Below are positions 1 through 12,083 of a stretch of DNA of 64,000 bases, in pieces. Source of the DNA: Isoetes taiwanensis (lineage: Eukaryota > Streptophyta > Lycopodiopsida > Isoetales > Isoetaceae). The position numbers and the translations under genes are program-made. Numbering within the stretch: the stretch's first letter is position 1; every line of letters begins with the position of its first letter. The stretch spans positions 1,756,921 through 1,820,920 of the forward strand of contig JAJEKV010000086.1 in the NCBI GenBank assembly GCA_021234155.1, in the 5' to 3' direction. The notes below the pieces were generated by a model. That model did not search any database. It saw nothing but the letters and a program-made list of their open reading frames with translations, and was not told the DNA's origin.

Positions 1-1100
1 GTGGTAGTAGTGGATGTGTGTCAATCTTGAAATACACAAGAAATCTTTGCTAATGCCTTGTCTCTTGGCTGATGTAAAAATATATCACTAAAGGCTAGCA
101 TTGCAAGGGAATCATATAATGAAATAGGGGGAGAAATTCATTAAACGGCCTCAAGGTTAACATGATGTAATAGGGGAGAAATTTCACATCTTCAATGTTA
201 TAGCGTATGTCTACTGAACATGGAGCTATATGCTACAATGAGAGATCACATCTATTTCACAATGCCAAACCAATAATCTATTTCCAAAATGCCACATTGT
301 CCCCCATTATGGTTCAAATCGTCATTAATTGTGGACCAAGGTATATTTGGCAATGTCTCAGAAGATGGTGTCACCATTCTAAGTCTAGGTGTTGATATAA
401 CAATTTGCCATAAAATTTCTTACAGATTTTACAGAAGTAGGAAAATGAAGCACATATATTCAAATATTTGACTTCATGCAGTAAATAAATTTAAAAGACG
501 GGCTATTATAAAAGAGCAAAAAAGAAACATATTATAGACATGTATATTTTGCTTCCATATTCTTTCTCCTGTTCTTCGATCTAATTAATCTGATCAAGCA
601 ATCAAATTCAAGCAAATCCAAACTTCTCATGGGGAAGAGTATTGTTTCAAGCAAAAGGATCTTTCTTATGCAAATGGGCAAAGTCAAATTGCTTTCAAGA
701 ACTGTGACTTGGAAATGCAGAGACATTCGGTATTCCTCATTTATTGCATAAATTACTGAGCAATTTCTATTTCACTTCAAAATCTTCAAAGGATGCAAGA
801 TGTGTGAGAACATGTTCTCTAAACTATATTTAATTTTCAGCAATTCACTGGCTTCTACACAGTCAGACATGGTATACCAAACCCTTTCTAAGCATTCTGA
901 AAAAAAACAAAGCCTGAGTTGTGAAACCAGAAGTCGAAAATCATGCCAGAAGTGCCAAAACTCCTGCTAGAAGTCAGAATCCATGCTGTAAGCCTGAGCT
1001 GTGAGGGCGGGCTTTAAATGACAGATTTGAAATTCAAAAACTCCGCGCACTCATTATTAAGGTCCACAATTAATTCCTCACGCTCGAACCCATCAACGGT
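1..1100. other. AT-rich stretch without a recognisable gene
   Basis: The only open frames are short and overlap each other, and none shows a known motif. Near 915-1000 a short phrase resembling CCAGAAGTC recurs, and AGCCTGAG(T/C)TGTGA occurs twice. I see nothing else supportable here. Confidence 0.5.
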
Positions 1101-1744
1101 CCATTTTTATTTCAAAAGGCCAAGCGCTTACATGCACGACACTTGTCTTCGCCCCAAGAGAGGTCCATAACCCTTTAAAAGCCCCTCATTCTCCTCGACT
1201 GCAGATTTAGAAAATTACGGCTTCTTTGGCGCTTTGTGCTCAGCTAAACAACTTGTCGCCTTCATATTTCTTAGCCACGAAAGTCGTTCTCGGCAAGCAC
1301 TATACTCCCGAACCAATTTGGGACGGATCGAGCTCTTTGGCGCCTTGTGTCTCTCGGCCGCTTGTCGCCATCATTGGCGCCTCCCTCTCCGCATTGACCT
1401 ATCGCTGGGTAATTTTGTACACCAAGGAATTCTAGCGAGTTGATGGCATCTCGCCCCACCACCCGGTGGCAAAGGTAAGGTGGACTACTTTCTTAATATA
1501 AACTTGGCGCTTGCACGATTAAGTATCCAGCTATAACATCTCGGACATATGAACATCTTCTAGATGCCTCCTCGGGTCCCCACAGATGCATACGTATGCA
1601 TCAAGCTGAATAGGGCACCCAATTGCTTCCCTTAGGGTGTTTCATTTTGCAAAACATTGGACTTTTCCCTAACACCAAAGTGGGCGGATGCCCAATTTAC
1701 TTATCCCTCACACCAATGTGGTAGGGCCTTGATTTGCCTATCCC

Positions 1745-1914
1745 GACACCAAAATGGGGGACGCCGGTTGTTTATCTATCGAGAGCGCGACTACCTTGGA
1801 TGGTAGACTTGGGCGGACTAAATTGAAGCCCGCCCAATTTACTCTACCCAAGTCTACCATCCAAGGAAGTCGTTTCTCTCGATATAAAATTGGGGCATCG
1901 CCCACTTTGGTGTG
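1745..1914. repeat. Foldback (inverted-repeat) element
   Basis: A perfect 20-bp inverted repeat lies at the core: CCTTGGATGGTAGACTTGGG at 1794-1813 and its reverse complement at 1847-1866, around a 33-nt loop. The arms continue imperfectly outward to about 1745 and 1914. TATCGAGAG near 1777 pairs with CTCTCGATA near 1878, and ACACCAAAATGGG pairs with CCCACTTTGGTGT. Arms of roughly 68 nt suggest a small foldback transposon (MITE-like) or a hairpin-RNA locus. No target-site duplication was identified, so the class is inferred. Confidence 0.7.
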
Positions 1915-2244
1915 AGGGGGGGATAAATAAAATGGTGGCGCCCAATATATCGCGTGGGGATCTGCCCAAATTGGGTGGCCCACGTGATACAATCGTCTCC
2001 TCGGACTCAAGGCTCACCATGAGTTGAGCCGAGCAAGCAAATTAGCCCAATTTGGTGTCTTGTGGGGATCGAGGGCAAATGGGCGGGCGCCCAATTTGCC
2101 TCCATCGTGCTTGACCTCTTCAGCCCCAAGTCTCCCAAGTACTAACACTACTTTCCGCTTGCAGAATTAATATGGCCTTGAACAAAGCGGGACTTTCGGG
2201 TTCGATGCAGGACCCAAATTTGCGAGAGGCTATTGCAATAGAGA

Positions 2245-2667
2245 ATGCAAAACGTAAGAAGAGAAAGAACCGCATTTCTTTGGCATCCGGTTGTGCCCAA
2301 TGAAATTTTGACGGTGATTCGAGGAATGGGTCCGGTGCATAGAGATAGGGAATATTCATCCCGGGTCCCGGACAAACCACCTCAAGGATCTTACGCTTTT
2401 CTTTGGCAAGATAGGGCAGGAAAAATGAATTCGGGCGGGTATCGTCATCGACATGGAGGTCTCACCGAGAACAAGGATGACTTCCTCATCGGCGTTGAAG
2501 ACACCGTAGATCGGACTTTTGTCCGTTATAAAGTTCCACTATCTAAGTCACGAGCCATGTATGATGAACGCAAGTATAAAGGAAAGCCCACATTCTTGCG
2601 CCGAGAAAGGATGGGCCCGGACTCATATGAAAGTTTAGAGCTTCGGGCATCAAATCAAGAACCCTGA
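2245..2667 (+). pseudogene. Unrecognised coding-like remnant (140-codon open frame)
   Basis: This is the longest open frame in a purine-rich block running from about 2170 to 2910. A second frame just upstream starts MALNKAGLSG at 2172, which suggests a frameshifted gene. A further open frame at 2676-2906 continues the coding-like character. The protein is basic and polar (RRERTAFLWHP near the start, KGKPTFLRRERMGPDSYE near the end). I do not recognise the family, and there is no clear catalytic motif. It may be the degraded gag or accessory ORF of a mobile element, but that is only a guess. Confidence 0.3.
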
Positions 2668-2909
2668 TATTTTGGATGGCTACTATTTGCCTATGGGGAC
2701 CGGTGGATATTAGAGCACAAACAATGTGTCGAAAGCGCTGCGTTCACGAGTATCGAGGCAAAAACCAACCTAAAAGTAATACGATACTAAGTGGCTTAAG
2801 TCTAGATACAAGAAAGGTGAGCAAAGACAAGCGCAGGGGGGGCGCAAATGGAGCCCGTCTGGCCGATCAAGAAGGCGAGGACACCGCTAAGGCTATTCCA
2901 CCGTAAAAG

Positions 2910-4540
2910 GCGCCACTAAACTTATATTGATTGGAATGAAGAGAACATCAAAGGTCGCCCGATGCGAAAAGCGAAGAAGGACCGGCCGTGCGAAGAGGAA
3001 CCCCTAAAGCGCAGAGGAAAAGATTTAGGTGGTCCGTCAAGAGGTATAAGCGGGACGATGTTATCACAGAGCCCAAAAACCGGAGGAGAGGGAGTCCTTG
3101 TCTTCTTCTTCATCCAAGAACGGGAGAGAGTAGCCGGTCGTGAAGTTCACTCCATCCGGTGGCGGCGTCACTCGGAGAGCGGACATGAGTTGTCACAAAG
3201 CGCCATAGCAAGCATCAAAGCGAGGGGAGAGAATCTACCCTCACGGGGGGTGAGCCGAGATTGAAGTCGATGTGTTCAAGATGCATAAAGCCCCGGCAAA
3301 TATGACTTGTAGGGTCATAAGTCCGAGCACTTGGACACTCTCTACGAATCGTTTATCGACCATCGGATGCACCCTCCCCGGCGATGATGTCGTGCCGTTC
3401 GATCCACGAGCGAGGCGAGCAATCAAGTGGAAGAAGTCGGAGGATGCGCAAAATGAGAATCTTGGATTGTTAATGGATCACGCAAAATGCTTCGCCAATT
3501 CCGACCATCCAAAGCAATATGCTAAGTTTCCCAAGCATTTACGAAAAAGCAGGGGACATCGAAAAGAATTTGCACGATCGCGAGTGTGCGGCGGTATGCA
3601 TTTTAAATTGGGCCCGCCCAATTTGCTTGTTGACTATCAATGTTTCTAACATTTGTTTTCCGCGGCACGGCTTATTGGGTGTGTCGACCTTTGGTGCGAC
3701 AAGGGTGCGGCCGGGGGGGAGAATCTTGGTGCAAAATCGGTTGGAAAGTAGGGCGTGCACCTATCTAGTATGAAGTTGATCTTTGGAAGGTTACTTCGTT
3801 TTCGACTTCTTTTTCGGTGGTGCTTTTAGCCGGCGGCGGTGTCGCGAGGGCTATAAAACATTGTCTTTTGAGGCGAGGCGAAAGCTGGAAATTAAGCTTA
3901 TACGGATATTCGAGCAACTTCGATGTCATGTTAGGCGAGAAAAAATCAAGAGCTCGGGCACTGAGGAAGATAAAAAGAGGAAAGAAGAATGTCTCTACTT
4001 CCAAAAATGCTCCTCGACCTCGACTTCACCTGCCCTCGAGACACCTTGTCCGTTCTCGTCTACAACCATAAGCGAAGTGCAATCAATTCCGAGGCGGGAC
4101 AACAAAGCGCGATTCAAGTAGAGCTCAAAAAGGCGTGCCCTAGGCTCTCGGATTTGGAACTATTTAGGAGAAGAAAAACAACATCAACGACTTGGCGGGG
4201 GCGGGGTGGTGAATACTCGGGACATGATTGAGGCGACCTCAAAGTTCGAGGAAGAGGTTGCTAGGGAGCGACTTCTGTCGTTGTCATGGAAACACAGGGA
4301 AGGGGACAATCGGGATGGAGAGGATGTGGTCCCCAACACGATGGCGATCAAGATGTAGAGGAAGAGGTGGCGAACCACGAAGACAATCAAGGTGCGGATG
4401 ATGAGAATGAGGCGGGGGCGAAGATTTTATGCAAAGAATGGAATTGATCAAAGAGGCAAAGACAACAACAACCTCAAAGATGGCATGAGAACCCGGTAAG
4501 GGATCATTGGGAAGATGTGCCTCAGACGAATGGCGACTTA
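2910..4540. other. Purine-rich decayed sequence without an assignable gene
   Basis: Many short frames are open on the plus strand (for example 2962-3264, 3272-3649 and 3783-4121), but none continues into the next or shows a known motif. The plus strand is strongly AG-rich from about 4130 to 4490, with acidic-looking Glu/Asp codons. This may be old mobile-element coding DNA. No boundaries or repeats define it. Confidence 0.35.
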
Positions 4541-6600
4541 TGATTTGAAAATACGTGAAATATGTTAATAACAATTGTTCATACTTCTTTTTGAAATGAT
4601 AGCGTTGCACTCATTTCCTTGTCTTAAATTTCTCTAGTTTACTTTGCTAACCAAATTGGCCCGCCCAATTTGCTAATAAATTGGGCGAATTTGGTTAACC
4701 CTTAGAAACTATAGCCTTTTATTAAATTTATTTGACTTCTCGCTATCCTCTCATGATAAAAATTGGGCGCCCAATTCTTGGCGCAGAATAGCGCCATCAA
4801 ACATGAAGTGAAGTGGAGCCGCAGTAAAGCAAATTGGAGATCAAAAAGCGACCCCTCGGGGAATTACTCAGTGCGTTACATTATATAATATTGACTATGC
4901 TTATTACATCCTTACAACATTATTATATCCTTGTCGGGTACATTAACATATCCGAGTGTACAAAGAGTCACTTTCGTCGTCAACGCTGCCAAGGCGATGC
5001 CATTCGACTCAAAGATCACAGCGTCGGGGAAGCCAATATCTGGGTGGACCACAACACGAGTGAGCTTCCGCAATTACTCGCAGGTCCATCCGCTTTGGAT
5101 TGGAGCCATGGATCAAGACTAACACGGTCATATAGTTAATCGCAAATATCGTTGTAACTCAAGTAGCACTTGAAGGATCGGATGTTCTCCGGACGATCCG
5201 GCAAGGAAGCCATGAGAGATGAATGCGATTGGAGCCGCTTTTATAGTCGGAGAAATTATTGATGTCAATTATTGGTACATTCTAAGCATAGCGGGGTAAC
5301 CGTATAAGGTACACAATGCGACCCGCATGAAATTGGCGGCCGCCCAATTTCAGCGCATCATTCGATATGAGCATTCAAAGGGCAAAGTGGCGCCCAATTT
5401 CCGCGGGACATGTTGGACAAGTTGCACATATAGAAGACAAGTTGTACTAATACTTTATCTCATAGATGATTCTGATCGATTACAACAAGATGACAAGCGT
5501 TCATTTAGGGGGACTCTTCGAGTCATTTTCACCGAGCACCCAGTGATCTTCTCTATCATGTACATTTGATGCTCTCTATTCCATATCGGATGGATGATAA
5601 CGTCGAAGGGATCGGGGATAATGGCGAGGATTTAGAGCGATTTGTGGTCATCCGGTCTTCCATGGGTATCTCTCGCTCGCGGCGCTTTGCTTGAAGTTTT
5701 TCGTGATTCATCTTGCGGTTGATGGAATCACGTTGAGGACGAGAATGAGACCACATGGCTAGAGCGAAGGCCAAATTTGATGGTCAAAATTGGTTTGAGA
5801 TATATGTATACCCACAATCATTATTGAAGGTATTTATGCGCCAAAGATTATTGGATGTACACACCGTATATATAACCAATAATCTTTGCTACGGTAGTCA
5901 TCAATAATTCCTTGGCTATAAATATAGCTGCATTCGAATGACCACGGCACATTCGTTGCCATGTCTCGCCATCTTCACGAGGCCCCATGTTGACACCCTT
6001 ACTTGCCTTATGACCTATGGCGATCTTTATGCTGCGAGTTGAAAGGGATCTCTCTCGATCCACTGGCTGTATGGTATAGCTACTGGTCGAAAAGAAAGAC
6101 TCCCCGGCGAGTATCATGTTACTATCCATATTGTGTGGGTTCGGAGCGAGGCTTTTGAGATTAATAGAATCACCAATAATTACAATCTATGACTCATGTA
6201 TTTAATAACTTTATATGATATGATGATGTAAGCGTATTTGTCCATGAATCGGTTGTTATGTTTTGAGTTCTTATCTTGGTTCGATCTACGTTTTTCGTTT
6301 TCCTTTTTGCACGCAAGAAGGAAAATGGGGCGCCCTATTTTCCTCAAAGCGGAAGCCTTCATGCAACTAGCTTCAAGCCATCTGAAGGGCAAAGTCGGGC
6401 CGCCAGGTTTACGGGGAACCTATTCCCGAAAATTGGCGCCAATTTCCTCGAGGAAGGAAAGTGGGCGCCCAATTTAGATGCGGAGGCCTCGATATTACTT
6501 GTTAGAAATTGCACGTCATTGGGCTGTTCTCAATGTAGACAAAAACATTCTATTCATATAGGAATGGAGTACATGGATGGATTACGTAGATAATAATATC
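4540..6600. other. Non-coding stretch carrying palindromic GCCCAATTT copies
   Basis: No frame exceeds about 105 codons and none is recognisable. The notable content is the palindromic motif family, including the perfect 16-bp palindromes at 4761-4776 and 6430-6445. CpG dinucleotides remain common, whereas CAG and CTG are scarce. Confidence 0.4.
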
Positions 6601-6689
6601 AACTAAACAACATCGTCGAAAGCATTGGTTGAACAGAAAGACAATAGATAATAATAGATAATATTAAACATGGGCGTTTAGGTCAATAT

Positions 6690-7080
6690 CCGGTTCCACC
6701 ATAATTAGATCCCCGGTTGGAACTGATATGGCTTGTCGGATCAGATCCGGCCGTCATCCAATTACGCCATCGGATAGGAGGTCTTGAGGATGAGTTTCGT
6801 TACCAAAGCCACTTTGCCTCTTTTCCTTCTTGTAAAGCTTCTTAAACAACGGCCAGGAAAGTGTTGTGCAGCCAAACATCCTCCATTTTCAGCAACCTCT
6901 TGAGCTTACGCCTGTAAATATGGCGTTTCAAGGAAATCAAGCGACCTTCCGGCTCTACCTGGCGAGGTGATCCGGCTCATCGCCATCCCTCATCAACTCT
7001 CCCACGACGAATGAGCTTCACGAGTTGGCTTCTCATTTTCTTACGTGCCATTTTGGTTTATCTCGTTCTGCACCTCAACC
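6690..7080 (-). pseudogene. Unrecognised minus-strand coding-like remnant
   Basis: Reading leftwards from about 7075, one minus frame stays open except for a few stops over roughly 110 codons. It includes a basic stretch with RHIYRRKLKRLLKMEDVW and ends in a Ser/Gly-rich tail near 6690. An upstream minus frame near 7140-7050 begins MSEMQCHIAEPILAH. The low stop density and charged composition suggest old coding DNA, possibly gag-like, but no family motif is visible. Confidence 0.25.
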
Positions 7081-7448
7081 TGAAGCTGATTCGCATGAGC
7101 TAATATTGGCTCGGCGATATGGCACTGCATTTCGCTCATTGTGAATCCATAGCTGCGCCTGGTTCGGACCATTCTGACTGGCACGACTATGAATCTACAC
7201 TATGCAGATTTGTGAATGCCGGAAGCTTTGTGGCGAGACCAAATCTCTGAAGAAGGGAGAGAGACACAAACTCGGTTGGCACTTTTTGGGCTTTATAGAT
7301 ACAAGGCCTGCCATCCCACCTACCTGCACACATTTCGAAAATTTGCATCATTCTACTAAATAAAACCTTTATTTTCTAAAAAATTGGGTCCATTTGGGAG
7401 TCATATGGACTCAGCCAAAGTCCACAATTAATGAAATTATGCTTACTA

Positions 7449-7605
7449 CTATAAAGACATGTGAATGGAAGTATAGGACATGTAGAGAATCAAATATTCT
7501 TTCCTACATCTATAAAGACATGTGACAATAGAATTATTAGACATGTAGAAATTCAAGTATTCTTTCCTACAGTGGATTGTATTATAAAATGACATGTCAC
7601 AATAG
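7449..7605. repeat. 61-bp tandem repeat, two and a half copies
   Basis: CTATAAAGACATGTGA starts at 7449 and again at 7510. Both copies run through GACATGTAGA and end TATTCTTTCCTACA. A partial third copy (TTATAAAATGACATGT) starts near 7580. The copies have diverged, so the array is not recent. Confidence 0.8.
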
Positions 7606-9250
7606 AAGAAACTACAAAACAACAGTGGATATTTTAGTCCACTGAAAAAAGAACACCATTATCGAACAAAACCATACCTCCACAAATCCACATGTAGGAT
7701 TCTTTGAAAACAGGACATGTAGACCTACCAAAACTGATGTTTTCAACAGTGGACCAAAAACCGGGGTGAGTGTGAAACTTTGAGCAATGGAGCTTGACCC
7801 AATTATATTTATCAGCTTTATGATGTGCAACACATCGAGTTATGCATAAGAGGTATGGGACACTTTTTCGGCATGAGAGATCTCACCCAAGCGACCTAAA
7901 AAGCAGGGACTGGTGGATGTATCATCAGTTGTGCATTCTTGCATATTGAGAGCTATGGTAGCAGGTCATTGCGACCCCATGTCCATTCTAGATGTCAATA
8001 TGCAGAATGCAACATGAATTGCATTTGTACAATCATCATTAGTGTTGACGAGTGAGTAAAACACATGAATTATGAAGTTAGCTAATCTTTAGAATTACCC
8101 CCTATGTAGAGCCTTAGGAAGATATAATATAGTTACCTCTACTTATGCATGATCGTGGGGGTCTATACATTCCCGACACATTGAGACCATTGCAATCTTT
8201 GTATAACAAATGAAAGTTGGATCTCCATTTTTGTGTGAGGTTTATTGTGGTAATGCCATGTGGCATCGATTCCAAGGAGGAATGGAAGTTGGCCCCCACA
8301 ACAAAAAGGACATAAAGTTGGACGATCCCTCCCCCCCCCACCACCAAACCGGAAAGGAGGGCATTCCCCAATACAAAAAGAAGACCTTACTACTCATTAT
8401 TTTTTGTAGAATGATCAAATGAAAAAATGCAAGCAAATTAATCTATGTTATTGAAAAATGACACGCTCAACCATCAACATGACTCAATTCTTCCGAACAA
8501 CCATAGCAAAGCTCAACCACAGCTTTCGAACAACCATAGCAAAGCTCAACCACAACAGCAGCATGAAAGTATAAGATCACAATCATACACAGAAGAACAG
8601 AGGCATTATGCTTTAAATAAATACAATTATTCCTTTGTATCTCACTTATTTGGCTTGCCCAACAATCAAAACTATGATACTACATTGAAAAAAATAGAGG
8701 CATTATGCTTTAGATAAATGCAGTTGTATATATAGGAGTTTGAAAACATGCCTCCCAATTGCTTCATACCGACAAAGAACGAATTTCGGTCTCCCATTCA
8801 CAATATTTAAATTTCAGTCTCCCATTCTAGATCACAATATTTAGTTTGTCTTCAGTTCGATGACCCCCTAGAGTTTACGGTATGAGATCATAAAACGTTT
8901 ACATGACTTGTAACAAGGTATGTTAAATTTTATAAAATCAATATCCATCAGTTACAAAAGTGAAAACGGGATTCCACAAGCAGTTCTAATAACAGAGCAT
9001 GTGGTTACAATCCAAGTTCATAATGGGCATCTTTTACGTGCATAAGACTTCCATACATATATGTTTGCATAGCAATTGGCGTACATATTAATGATAAAAC
9101 ATAATGTAGGCATCTTTTAAGTTGAATATTCTCTTTTATCTATGATAGGAACTTAATAGATATGCATGGCACCTAAAAACAAACATGCAAAGAAAAATCG
9201 GCCTCAATTAATTAGCTGGATTCGCAGACATGCGATTACCAGATGAATGA
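7606..9250. other. AT-rich intergenic stretch with a 33-bp duplication
   Basis: No supported gene. CGAACAACCATAGCAAAGCT occurs at 8494 and again at 8527 (period 33), which gives a short Asn/Gln/His-rich open frame at 8445-8717 its two NNHSKAQPQ repeats. That frame is probably a by-product of the duplication. CAGTGGA recurs near 7571, 7623 and 7747. GAATTTCGGTCTCCCATTC and AAATTTCAGTCTCCCATTC form another small duplication near 8780-8825. Confidence 0.5.
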
Positions 9251-9636
9251 AGGCGATGAAATCATGAGATAGCCACACCTATAAGCCTAGCTCGAGAAAT
9301 GAAGAGAGCTCAGATACACCGCATGAAGTGGCGATCATTACCTTCATATGCGCATCGGTTTACGTGATGCCAAGTTGCTTGGCCTCGGAGGTGCTATACT
9401 CGCTCTAATATCTCTAGTCCGGCCGATGTTCCTGCATCATCAAGCCTGCGTTTTGCTTTTTTTCATCAATTGTTTAGCATTATCGACCGTATTTGTTTAG
9501 CGAGAATCCCACATCTTTTTTGCTTTTGCCTTTACTTTTTCGGGCTCGGCAACTTAAATTCTGAAGCTTTAACGTTTACGTGGCTGCTGCTTTGTCACAA
9601 GTCCCCACAGAAGCTCATCTTGGGCATAGTACCTCC

Positions 9637-11100
9637 CTATAAAAGGAAGCAAACTGTCATGGCATTCCCTATCCGTCCCTTCAGATTTTTTCCACAATAA
9701 GCATTTGCTTTTCCAAATGCTTTCTGGAGTGCGATGATGTAGGAAGTTAACTCCTCATAGCTCGTCATCTCCCACATGAAAGCTGCTTTGTCTCTAATAG
9801 TTTCGCTCCAAAATGTTGTGCGTCGGATATTGTAGCACGCCCATAATATTTGGTTTGAATAGCGAGAAAGTCCACTAGAGGATTGTGCATCATTGGGAGC
9901 CAAAGGTGCTTGTGTTATATCCTTTCCATCTTCTCTTGCCTTCTCAATATCAGCCCGGATGTTTTGTAGCGCCTAATCTTCCTCTTCCCCACCTCAAGTA
10001 TCAAGCGAGAAGGATAAGCATTTCTTGCCGCGCCCACTTTCGGGAGTATCACCAATTGATCTTTGCTACCGGTCCTAGTCTGCCTCTCCGGCCGAGAAAC
10101 GAGCCATACAATATTCGTATCCGTATCCCGCAAAGGAGGCGGTGATGGGCTGAAATGCAGTAGCTTTCACAAGCGCCACCCGCCGTCCCTCTTGACATCC
10201 CGATGGCGGTCAAAATATGCATTGGCAAGGTAGTGGTAGCAAACTCTACGATGTAGTCCTCATACTTCAAAGTTTCGGATCCATTTCAAAGAGCCTGCGA
10301 GGGGAACAAAGCAGGGAAGCATGTTGCGAGTCAACTTGTCAATGAGAAGCTGCGACCTTGATGTGTCTTTTTTCTAGCGAGTCTTCTCACGAAGATCACT
10401 CTCGGAACATAGCCCCATTTTTGAGCAATTTTCTCCACATCCTCCTCTCTTTGCGATCCAATTCTATCGTATTAGCTCATAAAATTAGTCTTTGTCTTTA
10501 CTCCATGGGGGCAGAATCTTCGTGACCAGCGGCACTCCCCACTTTTTCAAAAACTTCATATTAGGATCATCCGGACTGTAAAGAGCATAATGTTCCCAAA
10601 ATGATCCCCATGAACTTCGATCAATCGGATGCGGACATTTCTTTGCCTAACAAAGCTGAGTTCATCGTATGGAAGGTTTACATCGCAAAGTAGCTTACTG
10701 AGAACCATTGCGATAAAAAGAACACCCATGACTTGGCGTCCGTAGAAGCGAAGCTGCACTACCAAATTGTAGTCAAGTCCCGGTCGCCTCTAATCCGGGA
10801 TTTTCTGTGGACTGCCCCTACCATCATAACCACGTACCACATAAAAGCCGACTTGCCAATGCACGGCGGCCCGTTAACATGGGCGTGCTTAAGTCTAGGT
10901 TCTTGATATGCCTTCAAGGCCACTTTAAGAAAGTCGGAGAAGCATCTTCTTACGTATAGCCCTTTCCTACAAGGAACATCCATGTTGTATTTCGTGTAGA
11001 GTTGATGCCATTCCTTTACAACAATGTGGCGGTGATCTCGTTTTGGAAACTGCGGCGTGCGCATGCCAACCCGAAAACTCGGGAGCAAATCTAATCTCAA
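9637..11100 (-). pseudogene. Crinkler/RHS-type P-loop NTPase, decayed
   Basis: The minus frame entering at 11100 carries LYVRRCFSDFLKVAL, followed about 20 residues later by the Walker A string GPPCIGKSAF and a hydrophobic helix. Crinkler (CRN) and retrotransposon-hot-spot (RHS) NTPases carry a similar VR-C-Y/F block before GxPGIGKS. After a frameshift near 10760 the protein continues (LRFYGRQVMG), then a segment with a WGVPLVTKILPPWSKD-like stretch resembles the 'Y-MP-W' region of CRN proteins. Lower down, YEDYIVEFATTTLPMH matches their later helical part. The first Gly of the usual GxPG is Cys here (GPPC). Several stops and frameshifts make it non-functional as read. The family call rests on motif memory, without a search. 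The 9.64-9.90 kb part may be the C-terminus or unrelated. Confidence 0.45.
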
Positions 11101-12083
11101 AGCATGCAGAATCGGGTAGCCTTAGCACTCCACACAAAAGAAAGAATAGACAAGGGACTACTGAGAAAAGGAAACAAAAGACACAAACTATGAGGCAATA
11201 AAAGCGATTGTAAGAACCTCGGGAGGAAAAACCTCTTGTCTTCTGAGAGAATGTAAACAAAAAAACTACGATCTAACGAGAACATATAGATTTATCTCTT
11301 TTTAAGTTGAGTTTGTGGGGAGTAGCTTATTTGTTCCTTTAAGCTGCTGCAAGAAAGGAGTACAAGCAAGGGCCCTATCATTTACCTATGAACAAGATTC
11401 ACAACCATAATAAGAATAGATATGGGTGGTTAACCGGTCGAGTTTTGCGGGCATAGTATTCACACTGGCTACGGAGACTCGACATATTACGGACCATAAG
11501 GATCATACCAACTAATTTGGCGGGTTCATTCCTTATAAGTAAGGCGAATGGAATATACAAAAAGGGAGGAAGTGAGGAAAACATATTCTATCTTCTTATA
11601 TTCCCATAGGACAAAATACATGCACAAGCGAACAAAAAAAGCGAAACACAAATGGTATTTCCAAGGAATCCAAACACGTTCTTACATGTATCTTGGGGCT
11701 CCAACAACCGGGTCTACAACAAGCGGGCCTACAACATTGAAACAGATTTAAGTTAGAATGAGAAACAAAAAATCAACGACAAAAAGCAGGGAAAACACGC
11801 TATGTATAAAGATGCCATAGCTATGGCCAATGCCCTTGGGAAAAGGAGTTAGAAAAAGGAGTTACGTACCTTTTAGTTGATTGATATTAGGAGCCCAATA
11901 ATCCATACTACGAGCATTTCTCACTTGTTTTATGGCCAAATGCAACTAATTTCGACAAAAGAACATGATTTCAATCCAAGAAATGCAAGAACAATGCGAA
12001 CAAGGGAGGGAGAAAGAAACAAGGGGCTTTTTCGAAACCCGACTAATTGGGAACACGAAGGGGCTTTCATAAAAAGTACACGA

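Larger units (their letters stand above)
1690..6475. repeat. Dispersed GCCCAATTT / AAATTGGGC motif cluster
   Basis: The 9-mer GCCCAATTT or its complement is found at 1690, 1832, 2045, 2089, 3605 (complement), 3616, 4663, 4678 (complement), 4760 (complement), 5342, 5392 and 6467. Near-matches occur around 1887, 1940 and 1966, and one outlying complement copy lies at 12446. Several copies sit in palindromes: AATTGGGCGCCCAATT (4761-4776), AAATTGGCGCCAATTT (6430-6445) and a 9-bp pair with a 2-nt spacer at 3605-3624. The usual left context is GGCG or CCC. The function is unknown. Confidence 0.75.

Noticed and set aside
2540-2790. Possible NAC-type transcription factor (HEYRG and DGYYLPMGTGG-like strings)
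   Set aside because: The strings lie in different frames and none of the ordered NAC subdomains can be read.
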